From contig KV425564.1 in assembly GCA_001632425.1 (NCBI GenBank), forward strand, positions 1 to 64,000: a stretch of DNA of 64,000 nucleotides, in the 5' to 3' direction. The position numbers and the translations under genes were made by a program. The DNA comes from Neolentinus lepideus HHB14362 ss-1. Lineage: Eukaryota; Basidiomycota; Agaricomycetes; Gloeophyllales; Gloeophyllaceae. Shown piece by piece: positions 50,543-61,800 of this stretch. The notes under the pieces are model-generated. The model was not told where the DNA came from and searched no databases. It worked only from the letters and a program-made list of their open reading frames with translations. Position 1 is the first letter of the stretch; each line of letters starts with the position of its first letter.

Positions 50543-52704
50543 ATGGAGAATGCCTCTACTAGTTCTGACGCGCCTAATGTGAACCACACGAGTGCGCCAT
50601 CACTCGGAATTCCACTTCTCGCAACAGGCGACTTGCCTTATGCTTCGAGGGCTGAACGGTGGAAAAGATCGACCTTATCTTATGCTCTACATGATACTTG
50701 GGATCGGGAGAGGGTCCTTGGGGATGAGGACTCTGGGCATACAGGGTGCGTTCACTGCATCACTACGGACAATATATGATATGACGGTTTGGTAGTTGTG
50801 TGAATGCCTTGAGCTGGGCCCAGGGAGGTGATACATTACTCAGTGGAGGAGATGACAGAACGTACGTTCTATTCAAGCAGCGACTCTGTCAGGATCCGGG
50901 CAGTAACTTCATGCAGCGTCAGGTTCTGGCGAATAGATCCCACCGACTCTTCCTCTGACTATCCATTTGCATGCGTTGCCGTGATAAAGACGGGACACCG
51001 GGGGAATATATTCAACAACCAGATGCTCCCATATTCTTCGAGGATGTATGTCTTTCCTAAGATATTCGTGTGGTTCAGTCCTGACAGACCTGAAGAGCCA
51101 CTGTCTCAGGAGATAGTCAAGTTCGCGTGTTTGATATTACAGAGGCGACTGGGCATGCAACGCCGAGGGGACGTGAAACGGAGTATAATACTGGCGAAGC
51201 ATGCATCCGTGTTTTCCGCTGCCATTCTGGTGCCACCAAACGGATAGTCACAGAGGAGAGTCCGGATACGTTCCTTACTGTATCTGAGGTGCCATCCCAT
51301 ATTTAATTTGATCTGAAGCGTCGGTTACTGATGGCTTCTTGCACAGGACGGCACGGTTAGGCAAAATGACTTGCGACACCCGCACGTCTGTGGCTCAGAC
51401 TCGTGCCCACCGCCGCTGATCAGACTACGTCACGATCTATATTCAATAGGGGTCTCTCCTCTCACTCCATATCAATTTGTGGTCGCGGGCGAGTCACCGT
51501 ACGTGCGTATAGACGCGGCTTCACTTCAAAACTGCTGTACAGAGCGAATATTTCACGCATAGGGCTACTTGTTTGACCGTAGACAAGTCGGTCGGTCGTT
51601 ACAGGAAGAGGCGGGGGTACCAGATAGTATTGAAGATCTTGCCAGGTGTGTACGTCGATTTAGCAGAAAGCACCGAAGAGGCGAACGGAAGAAGGGGAGA
51701 GAATACATTTCAGGTGTCAGGATGGCGGAGAGTAATGGCCATGAAGTCCTAATGAGTGAGTACCTGCTGCGTTATTCATACCACAATGCGAGGTTAAGAA
51801 TATCGCATCCAGCGTATGGCGGAGAGGCTCTCTACTTGTTTTCCACCTTGGATGACGCCGGAACTGCAAATAAGTGGCTAGGGAAGCGTGCACGTAGCAG
51901 CATCCTTACTCCCAATCCTAAAAGGAGCCGCTCAGATGGAGGCACTCCGGAATCAACCTGGTCTTCTGACGAGATGGACATGGACTCCGATGTGGAAATG
52001 GTAGATGATCCTCCTGCACGGCCAAATGAAGTCAACCTCGTCGGACTGTCTCCACGGCGAGAAGCAGACGCTGAATCAAATGCAGAAGAGGAAGAGGAAG
52101 ACGAAGACGAATATAAAGATCCTGATCCTCACACAGATGTCCCTGTCATATATCCCCGAACACGCTTCGCAGGTCATTGCAACGTTGAGACTATTAAAGA
52201 CGGTATGCAGGCATGATCATCCGTGTTCTCGGAGACTGATTTATGTACCTGCTTGCAGTGAATTTCCTCGGGCCAGATGATGATTTTGTCGCCTCGGGCT
52301 CAGACGATGGTAATTTCTTCGTATGGGAGAAGTCTACGGGCAAATTACACGGAATCTATGAGGGCGATGGCAGTGTTGTGAACGTCATTGAAGACCACCC
52401 TAATCTGCCTTTGATAGCTGTGAGTGGTATCGACACAACAGTGAAGGTGAGTAATCTTTGCTTCTGTTGCTCCCGCCGCGCTGACGCCCTTCTGGTACAG
52501 CTTTTCGCCCCGGGTCATGGAAGAAGTCAATGGTCCCGTATGCAAAATGCGGACTCGATCATGAACCAGAATCGACAGGCCTCGCGTGCAAGCAGAAGTC
52601 ATCTGCGTGTGAATTTAGGTCAGTTGCTGCTTCATTATAATATGGCTCTTCCAGGGGCAGTTGAAGAGGGCGGTACTGGAGGGCCAACATGTACCTTCCA
52701 ATGA
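50543..52704 (+). CDS. WD40-repeat protein, DCAF6/Iqw1-like CUL4 receptor candidate
   Basis: Nine exons: 50543-50745, 50796-50861, 50917-51045, 51096-51288, 51347-51502, 51563-51755, 51813-52202, 52259-52446, 52501-52704; 573 aa. WD40 blades are visible from GCVNALSWAQGGDTLLSGGDD through VKTGHRGNIFNNQMLPYSSR, SEDGTVRQNDLRHPHVC, SPLTPYQFVVAGESPYGYLFDRR to a last pair FVASGSDDGNFFVWEKSTG and PLIAVSGIDTTVKLFAP. Blade five is followed by a long acidic insert (about 51960-52130). This split propeller with an acid insert is typical of DCAF6/DCAF8/WDTC1-type receptors, which link CUL4-DDB1 ubiquitin ligase to substrates. Which DCAF it matches is uncertain. The ATG at 50543 is the nearest in-frame start of the first exon. 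All phases sum correctly, so the gene is intact. Confidence 0.88.
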
Positions 52705-53453
52705 ATATAATGCGCTTGAATGTGTATCAATTTGAATTAGCTGTAACTGTAGCATACGCATCGATAATGAGCTGTACGAGTAGTGTTACCTGTACTTTGG
52801 TACGACCGGCTTTGCCTGCGGCAGCCACCCCGACTTTCAATTGGGGGTGAGACTCATTCCTCCAAGTCACCGTCATGTTTTCGGACGGGCGAAGCCTTTC
52901 CTTGGTGCTCTTCTGAAGATGTATCATCTAGCAGGGGGGTTGATATTTGTATAAAAATGTTTAATGTGGGACTCAAGAGGACGAGCATTGGTGGTTATAT
53001 CTTGTCTCGCAGCGTCGAAGCTTGCCTCGGGCTCACCTGCCTGTGCCCGTCGCTGCTTGTCCTTCCTCAGGCCTCAGTATCAACCAACGACCAGCACCGA
53101 TCGTACGTCTCCCACTTCTAGCATTGGGAATCATATTGGAATTGTCGTATCCCCTCCAAGGCCTTGATGTTTCCCTCTTACAACCGTTATGTAAGTTTTC
53201 ACCGTGGTCTGCCAGCGGACAGCATGCGTTGACGTTGTATGATCTGGTCTATCTTGGTGTCTCATCTGACTTTCTTTCACAAGCTCGGGCCAACTTGTTT
53301 CTAAGCCGCTTAGTGTGGAAGGTTTGGTATTGTTGGCGTCCCAACATTCGGCGCTTGACCTCTGTTCACCATCAACTTCCAAGGTCCTACTTGACCTTTG
53401 GCACTGAACACCGACATAGTTTTTGTCTCTCCTCTCTTCTTTTGCAACCCTCA

Positions 53454-56400
53454 ATGCATCTATCGGGCAGCAGAGCTCGTCGTTCTAATGTCGAGGATAA
53501 CGAGACGCTGTTGGTTTCACGGCGGGACGACGCAGGCCTCGAATCGTCTTACTCTCGCTCACAACAGTACTCTCACCGTACTGACCCACACAGAGAACCT
53601 CCTCTCGGAAATATGAGTCCTGAAGCCTCAAGTTCTCGTCGACGAGATCCTGATGACTGGCGTCGTGCCAAAACTTCTCATACATCTCATGATCGACCAT
53701 ATGGGTCGTCTAGCGACATGTACCAGCATTCTACTCGTGACGGTCGCGATGTTCACGAGAGTGGACCACGCAGGTCCGATAATGGCTGGGCGACTCGTGA
53801 TGCACATTTTTCGAACAGAAGTCGTGATTGGGGTGACCGCTATGACCGTTCTCATTCGCCATCTTATCGTGAGTCAGGCTCATGGGGCAACGATACTGGT
53901 CGGTATGACCGGAGTCCTTGGCGGGATGACGGTCGTGGAGGGCGTCGTGGTCGGGATGAACGTTATCCACCAGACAGGGAAGACTCTGGATGGCGTAGGG
54001 ACGACCGCCGAGACGACCGGAGGGACGACGATCGAGAGGGGGGAGACCACCGATGGCATAAGGATGCTCGTGATGAAGCCAAACATTGGGAGGAGCCCAG
54101 ACGGCCATGGAACGATTCAAAACCTGTAAGTTCGCGCAGCAATAATGATGATCGTTCATGGGAGCCTGCTGCGTCTTGGAAGCAGCGCGGTCCCGCTTCC
54201 GAGCCACGGCAACGAAACGCAAACCGCAATAATACCTCTGGGAAGAAAAAGAAAGGGAACAAGAAGAATAAGGACTGGCGGAACGATGACGGGCCACTCA
54301 ATAAGTAAGGTGTTCTAGTTTCATCGTTTCCACCACCCATTCATGATCTTTCCATAGCTGGCAAAAGAGAGACATGGGACCACCGACGAAAACCAATCGC
54401 TCGCCTACAAAACGTCGTCCAGGGAGATCTCTTTCTCGCTCACCTTCCCGCTCTCCAGGAAGGTCTTATCCTCCGAGTCGTCGGTCTTCCTTCTCCCGTT
54501 CTCGATCCCACTCACGATCTATTTCCCCGCGACCATATCGTCGTGACTTGAGTCCGATACCGCGAGGGCGCTCGCCAGGTCATGATCGTACACCTTCCAA
54601 TAGACGACAACGTGGCAGATGGTCGAGGTCACCAGCATCATCATACCGAAGTCATGACAGCCGCGGACGGGGTCGCAGAAGGAGTGTCTCACCTGCTTCC
54701 AGCATAACGAGAAGTCCCAGCAGTAGTCCACCCAGGCGTCCTAAGGCCGTTCATCGGTTACCACAAGCCACGTCTGTAGAGGAGATCGCTATCAATCTAT
54801 CGAAGGCTGCAAAAAAGAAACGCAATCGTGGAGCTGCAAATGGCAAGCAGCCCGAGGTGAGCTCTTCGTTATCCTCGTTGCTCCTTGCGATGTTAAATTA
54901 ACTGATTAGAATCGGCCGTCGGATACGTCCCGTACCAAGCCAGAGTTGAAAACTCGTAAAGAAGAAGCTCCTCTGTCTCCTCAAGCGTCCACTTTACAGG
55001 ATGCTCGCTCGAACGGGCAAGATGTCTCTTCAAGTGCTGTCATAGAATCGGACACGATACCTGGCGCTATCTCTGGAGTTCGCGTAAAAGCAGGATTCAA
55101 GCCGATCGGGCAGTCAAGCGCAGCCCAGTCCTCGCTCAAGCGGTTCTTTCCTGACGACGAGGATGAGGAGATCGATGTGCCTACTCGGAAACCGATGGCT
55201 GCTGGGGTTTCTGATGAGAAGACTTTGAGTCGGGCGGACGACCGTTCTACTGGCTCTTCTCCCTCTCATAATCACAACATTGTCCGCTCAGCACCTGATG
55301 CGTCAATGGACGTCGGCGGTGGCAAGCGTGAGCAGGAGGACAGAGCTCGTATTTCGCATCACACTGGTCCGCCTACCACCCCATCTTCTCGTGACACCCT
55401 ACGTCCATCGTCACTCCAGGAGAATGGTAAAGCATTACAAGGACACAGGCCGGAAGGCCAGATGCAGAGCCGACTGGCAACGCCAGTTGCACAATCTTCT
55501 GATAACAGACCCGACTCTTTCTCGCGTGCTGATCTCTACGTCATAGTAAACCAAGTGGGAGAAGGAACCTTTGGCAAAGTATACAAAGCTCGTAATACGG
55601 TCACCGGCATGAACGTCGCCCTCAAACGGATTCGAATGGAGCAGGAGCGAGATGGATTTCCGGTTACTGCTATGCGTGAGATCAAGCTCCTTCAGTCGCT
55701 TCGTCATCAGAATGTCGTGAAGCTATATGAAATGATGGTATCTCATGGTATGATCATCTACCAAGTCGACGCATTAGCCTGGTTTCACTCATCATCTCTA
55801 AAGGTTCCGTCTATATGGTCTTCGAATACATGGATCACGACTTGACAGGCGTACTGACCCAAACTCACTTTTCCTTCACCGATGCGAACTTGAAGTCTCT
55901 GTGTCAACAGATGCTTGCTGGTTTAGCGTATCTGCACCACAAAGGTGTTATACATCGGGACATTAAAGGGTCTAACATCCTCTTGAACAACCGCGGCGAG
56001 CTCAAGCTGGGGGACTTCGGGCTGGCGCGTTTCTACCAGAAGCGACGGCGCAGTGATTACACGAACAGGGTCATCACTCTCTGGTACCGACCTCCTGAGC
56101 TTCTGCTCGGAACAACCGTATACGGGCCTGAAGTGGATATGTGGAGCGCAGGGTGAGTCTCGCACGTTTTCCTCAAGTCATTTCTAACCGCTGCGCAGGT
56201 GCATAATGTTGGAGCTCTACACTAAGAAGCCTGTCTTCCAGGGAAATGACGATATCTCCCAGCTGGATGCCATATATAAGGTCTTTGGCACACCGACACC
56301 CGAACGTTGGCCAGGCGTGGCAGATATGCCGTGGTACGAGCTGGTAAAGCCGAAGGAGATTATCGATGACCATTTCCGGGCGTTGTTCAAAAAGTGGCTG

Positions 56401-56691
56401 TCGCCGGCTGCGTTGGATTTGGCGGAGCAGCTGCTGACTTACGATCCGTCGAAACGGGTGACGGCTACTCAAGCTCTTGAGGCACCGTACTTTATGCAGG
56501 AAGGGCCAGCTCCTGTACTACCGATTGGGTTCGTCAACATCTATCCTCTTGTCGTCGGTGAAATTGGGTTTGACGATTTGTATTACAGGTTATCCACATT
56601 AGAAGGCGAATGGCACGAGTTGGAGGCCAAGCGAGAGAGGGAGCGGGTGAAGAAGCGGAGAAAGACGGAAGGCGAATTCTCTCAACAGTGA
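53454..56691 (+). CDS. CTK1: CTD kinase catalytic subunit Ctk1 / CDK12-like, with RS-rich N-terminus
   Basis: Five exons: 53454-54304, 54358-54856, 54910-55747, 55804-56152, 56199-56691; 1,009 aa. The kinase domain starts at about residue 658. It has glycine loop GEGTFG (667-672), PITAIRE-type helix as [15 protein letters not shown] with catalytic Asp ~782, DFG at ~800, and the T-loop ..[14 protein letters not shown]. This is the Ctk1/Lsk1/CDK12 subfamily, which phosphorylates Ser2 of the RNA polymerase II CTD with its cyclin. The N-terminal 650 residues are disordered: an Arg/Asp/Ser-rich block (exon 1), a true RS block (exon 2), then a Ser/Pro region. Yeast Ctk1 has only ~180 residues there, so this is closer to metazoan CDK12. 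The start at 53454 is the first ATG of the region with this composition; the frame stays open upstream without support. Convergent with CSN4, 90 bp apart. Confidence 0.92.
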
Positions 56692-56781
56692 TATATTGTT
56701 ATCAATCACGTATGCAATGTACATTACGATGATCTGCTCTCGACTCGACGTTCATCCGACGCATTATGTTCTACCTAATCA

Positions 56782-58336
56782 TCATGCAGTTACTGTACTC
56801 AACAGATTCTTGTTCGAAAGGTGCTGGACTATGGACTCGACCTACAAGCGTTGTCAAACATGAGGACGAGAAGAGGTGGAGCAGACTGACCTCTGCAGCA
56901 GTCATTCGGATTTGCATGTCCCACCGCTTCGTGAACGGCGCGCCTGTGTCCGCAGTCTCCTGTTCTACATCTCCAAGACCTCCAGCCTTGTTCTGTGCCT
57001 CTTCGTCCTCGTTGCCCGTCTCGAACCAAATCAGTCTATCTACCTGATCGATGAAGCCTTTCAACCGCCCCTGCTCGATCATCTTCCTTGCCATCGTCTC
57101 CGCAGCGCCGGGCGTAAGATCCAACAGCGCTCCAAGCCCACGGAACGTGATGTTATTATAGATCTTCGAGCTCGCCAGAAGGTTGTGCTCCAATACCGCG
57201 CGATCAAGAACTGTCGACGGGCCCGTTCTCTTGCTCGCGCCGGGCTCCTCGTCGTCTACGTCTACCGCAGAAGCTAGACGGTCGTTGGAAGACATGTTGA
57301 TCTTGGCGAGCTGGTGCGACTTGAGGGTGCCCTCGAACTCGTGCACCTCGGCGGGGCGCAGAATGCGATCAAGGAACATTTTGGAGAGGATGTTGTAGGT
57401 GGGAAGCTCGGCAGTGCGCTCGTCGCGGCAGAGCGAGGCGAGGACACGCGAGCGGTTAGGGCCGGCTGGGGCGAGGACTGCACAAGTCACTGCGGCTAAT
57501 CTGTGGGCGAGTGGATATGTGTGAGCTTAAGAGAAGTTAGGCAATTTGAGTGGCATACAGCATGTGTTTCCGTTCGTCCTCGTCAATGTCGGCGACCCAG
57601 CTTAGCTCGTGGTACCGCTGGGCGGCTTCTAGGAACCGCCGGCTGTAGTCCATGATTCTCGCTTGGCAGAGTTTGAACGCGAGCTGGGTTTCTTTGTCTG
57701 TTGTCGTGTGCGCTATCAGCGCGGCGCGATTATAGTATGTCTCTGCCTGCACAGAATCTTCGTCTTCGAGGAGGAGACGTACGATGCGGATGTATACGCG
57801 CAGCTTCTCGTCGTCGGAGACGGACCTGGTTCCTTGCTTTCGTTGGGGGTCGGGTGGCGCAAGGTGATCAGAGGACATACCGTTGGCCTGATTCGAGGGA
57901 GATGCCCATTAGGACTCGTGCAGCGCCGCTCCAATCTTCATCTTCTTCTAGGAGGTCAGCGAGTTGGAAGCGGAGGACGTTGACCTGTGGCCTGAGTGAG
58001 CTCTGGGGATCCGGGGGTCAGAAAAGACCGTACCTGCTCTTCATAGCTGACCAATCGCGGTTGCACCGCTGATAGCGTATCCTCTACAATCTGCCTCCGT
58101 ATCGAAGACTCTTTGATAGCACCTGCGCTTAACCCCCTTGCTAGTTCGGTCAAAACCTGCCTGCCCACTACGGGGCCGACGCTATCGTTATTCACGACAT
58201 GATCAACGAGTGTGTGGATGTCGGCAGCAACGGATGATGTGTTTTCGCGGGTAAGAGTCTCTTGGAGGAGAGAAAGATACGCAGGGGCCTTGTCCTTCTG
58301 GCCGAGGGAGGCGTACTGGGAGAGTCTGTGGTCCAT
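56782..58336 (-). CDS. CSN4: COP9 signalosome subunit 4
   Basis: Five exons on the minus strand: 58034-58336, 57881-57984, 57559-57825, 56891-57500, 56782-56841; 447 aa. CSN removes Nedd8 from cullins and so resets cullin-RING ubiquitin ligases; CSN4 is a scaffold with a PCI domain. Helical repeats fill the N-terminal part (RFQLADLLEEDEDWSGAARVL, RIVRLLLEDEDSVQAETYYNRAA). The PCI winged helix follows around ILSKMFLDRILRPAEVHEFEG, LLASSKIYNNITFRGLGALLDLT, and IEQGRLKGFIDQVDRLIWFE. The last intron (56842-56890) was used because it gives the C-terminal AEVESIVQHL helix rather than a hydrophobic read-through. Divergent from the repeat-protein gene with 496 bp between starts. Confidence 0.93.
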
Positions 58337-58832
58337 GGCGGTGGCGGGATAAGGCAGTCCAATTAAGAGACAGCCACGTGGTCGATCGAGTGGCTACGGT
58401 CTCTAGGCTTGCACTCACACTGAGTCTGTCTGACCACGTCCTCTGCTCTCACTTTCGGGTGCTCATCCCCCGCTCAGCCCAGGAGGCAGCCTCTTTTGTT
58501 TTCTCTAGTCTGCCGTCTTTTCTAGTCTCTGTGTCTTCCTAGCAATCCTCCAGGTATGAATGATCAATCATGGCTGTGATCCATCAAGCAATAGCTGCTT
58601 ACTCCCGCTGATTTCTCACTCCAGCGACTATTAGAGCCCCCTCAAAAGCTCACTGCTGTCCCATTAACGAACCAACTTGCCGGCTCTCATTTTTGGAACA
58701 CTACTGCGGACCTGAGACTTACTTTAACGCGGTATCCACCTATCCCCTCCGAGTGTATCTATAATTGCTGCTAGACGGCTTACACACGTCCAGTCATTCA
58801 ATCTAACGTTCCTTATACCGCTTCCCAGTGAA

Positions 58833-61800
58833 ATGTCTCGCTTCACCTCGACGCCTTTCCACAAGCCTTCTCCCTTCGACGTTCCTCGCCCAGTTCACCC
58901 CGTCAGTCCACCCGATACCGATTCCGACATCATGGGCCCTGCCCAGCAGTCGTTGATGTCCATGACCATGGGCGGAGATAATGAGTCTGCTACCATCCCC
59001 ATAGCCGCCCCAGTGGAGACGCCCGCCTCGCGATTCAGGAAGATATCTACGCTTGCCTACCTCAATTCCGGTCTGAGTGGTGCAGGCTCCCGCGGCGCAG
59101 AATCGCGCGAAAGGGTACAGCCACGCACAAAATGGCTAGTCGTTGTCGTCCCTCCGAATACGTTCCCTCAGGAGCCCGGTCATCTTGGTCACACACTCTC
59201 TTCCGGTCCTCCAAATCGCCTGGCTTCTGGTCTCTTGATGCCGTTGTTTCCGACAGTGAGTTTGAAATGTTTACACGATTAGAAGTGTAGTTGATTACTT
59301 TTCAGATGTACGGGCAACTAGCAGCAATTGCCAAAGAGTTCAATTTCCCAAGCACCACCGGCCTCTGCTTATATCTCCACGTCACCGAGAGCGGTTTTAC
59401 CTTCACTCCTCGCATTTCAGATGAGTCCTGGCAATTACTGTGGGGTCACCTCTTTGAAGTCCGATCTCCCGTTACTTCATCGTCGCAGTTGCCGATCAGT
59501 GGAAGGATAGAATTCGACATTGATCTCCGAAAAGCCAGATGGTATGATGCCTGGGTTGCCGCCGCCCAGCGAGAAGCCTATGACATGTCTGTTCCTGCGT
59601 CGCGTGCGCCGTCAATGACCCATCGGCGAGGTGACAGCAGGACAACATTTGTGGGAGAGGATCAAGGTCTCGACGAGCAGATAGAAATTGAGTCTGTAAT
59701 GCCAGACACTAGGACAATGCGTCATGTTCCTAAGAAGTTGTCTTTGCTCGACCGTTTCGATACCGTATCGGCGAGATCGGCGTCAAGGGCTCCTTCTCAT
59801 GCCGAGATATCTCCTAAGCAAGAGGTTCCTGACCGGAAGGCTGTTAATATGCTCTCTCCCATTGTTCAGGAGGACGAGCCGAAGTCGGCCAAGAAGGACC
59901 TGGAGAACCGTGTCCGATCATGGAGGGCTAGCTCGTCTCTTGCGCCTACGCCTATGGCTGCGACTGGTCAGTTCAGCTTGGACCCTGTGAACATGCCGAA
60001 TATAGTGTCTCTAGATTCGCCTGTTGTGGAACGGGACGAGGGAGAGCATGAGCTAAACTTGGATGACTTTACTTGGTCGATATCATCTGCTGGCCCAGAA
60101 GAGTACCAGTATGACATGGAATCGGTCATGTCGTCGTTCCGCGTGCCCTCTGTGCACATGGACCGCCGGATTGAGGGATCTGTTTGTCTGACGCCCTCGG
60201 TGGTCACCTCCCTCGGCCCGGAGGACTACGACTACCTCTATTCGCCCGTGTCGAACGCCTCTCGCCTTCCTTCACCCGATCTCGGTCTCCGTATGCTAGA
60301 AAGCGCTCCCCCAACGCCGTCCACCGCTACTAGCTGGGGCCCGAGCGACCACTCCCTCCTGTACTCGCCCGTGTCCAACGCGTCGCGACTGCCCTCTCCC
60401 GATCTCGGGCGGCGCATGCTATCCAGCGTCCCGCCCACACCCTCTACCGCTACCAGCTGGGGCCCCGCCTCTTACTACTCGAACCCTAGCTCGCCGACGA
60501 GCGAGGGGTATGCGCAGTCAGTCGATATCGGGCTGCGGAACGGCGGATGGAGCAGGCCCAACACGCCTTCCACTGCGACGAGCTGGGGCCCTGGGTGGGC
60601 GAGCTACCCCGCGAGCCCGGCGACGCCGTACTATGTGCGCACGCCGGATGTCGGACAGCGGACGTTCGATGCGGATGTGCCCCCACAGAGGTTGAGCTTC
60701 CCGTATTACGATCCGTTCCGGGGCGAGCCGTGGCGGCATGTGTGGCCGTATACGCAGCGGAGAGCAAGTGAGACGCCGGTGATTAGGGTGGAGGATGCGG
60801 ATGTGGCGCCTGCACCGAAGAGCGCGGGTGCTCTCAGTGGGATGGGTTTCCCGTATTATAAGGCGCAGGTGGGCGAGCCGTGGAAAAGGGTGTGGCCGTA
60901 CCAACAGGAACGCCCGGAGCCGTGGAACCAGGTGTGGCCATATCGTGCAGAGCAGGCGCAGGTGGGCGAGCCGTGGAAGAGAGTGTGGCCGTACCAACAG
61001 GAACGCACAGAGCCGTGGAACCAGGTGTGGCCGTATCGTGCAGAGTGCGCGCAGGCTGGGGGTGTCGAGGTGAGGTTGGGTGTGTGGTACCCGAAGTTCA
61101 ATCTCTACCCTGCGGTTTATCCTCACTTGGAAGTGTACCCTCCCGTCTCCTCGGAAGACGGTAACGAGAAGGTATCGGTTACGCTGTCGGCGTCCTATCC
61201 TAGGTTCTCGCTGCACCCTGCGAAGTACCCGTACATGGAGATCTACCCTGGGCATATCAACGACTTGGACAAGGACGAGGACGAGGAGCAGAAGGGTTTT
61301 GTTGCGAAGTGCCCGGCTTTCAGCGTCTGTAAGTTACCGCTCGGTATATGTAACAAAGGCACTCATATACCATGTCCTACTGACCCAGCGGTGTATCCCG
61401 CTTTCGAGCTCTACCCTGGTCATGTCAACGTAACAGATGCGGACAACGCGTGGACCTTGGCTGCAAAGTATCCGGCTTTCAGTATCTGTAAGTAGAGTTT
61501 TGTGGCGTGTAAGAAAGTTCTCATGTAATGTGCCCCACAGATCCGGCCCTGTACCCCGCCTTTGAGATCTACCCTGGTTATGTCTGCGGTGTCGTAGCAA
61601 CGGAGACGACGAATGTCGTGGCGGTGACTCTTGTTCCCGTATACCCGACTCTCAGCGTCTACCCGCCTCTGTATCCCGCCTTTGAGATTTACCCTGGTTA
61701 CGTCTCCGGCAATATGACAGCGGAGACGACGAAGAACCTGGAAGTGACTCTTGTTCCCGTGTACCCGACTCTCAAGGTCTACCCGGCCGTGTATCCCCAC

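Noticed and set aside
53731..54297. Long minus-strand ORFs opposite the RS/RD-rich exons of CTK1
   Set aside because: Low-complexity shadows; the plus strand has consistent splicing and a kinase domain.
60518..61255. 245-codon ORF on the minus strand opposite the WPY repeats
   Set aside because: It is the antisense of a strongly biased repeat coding region; composition is Arg/His-rich and no domain appears.
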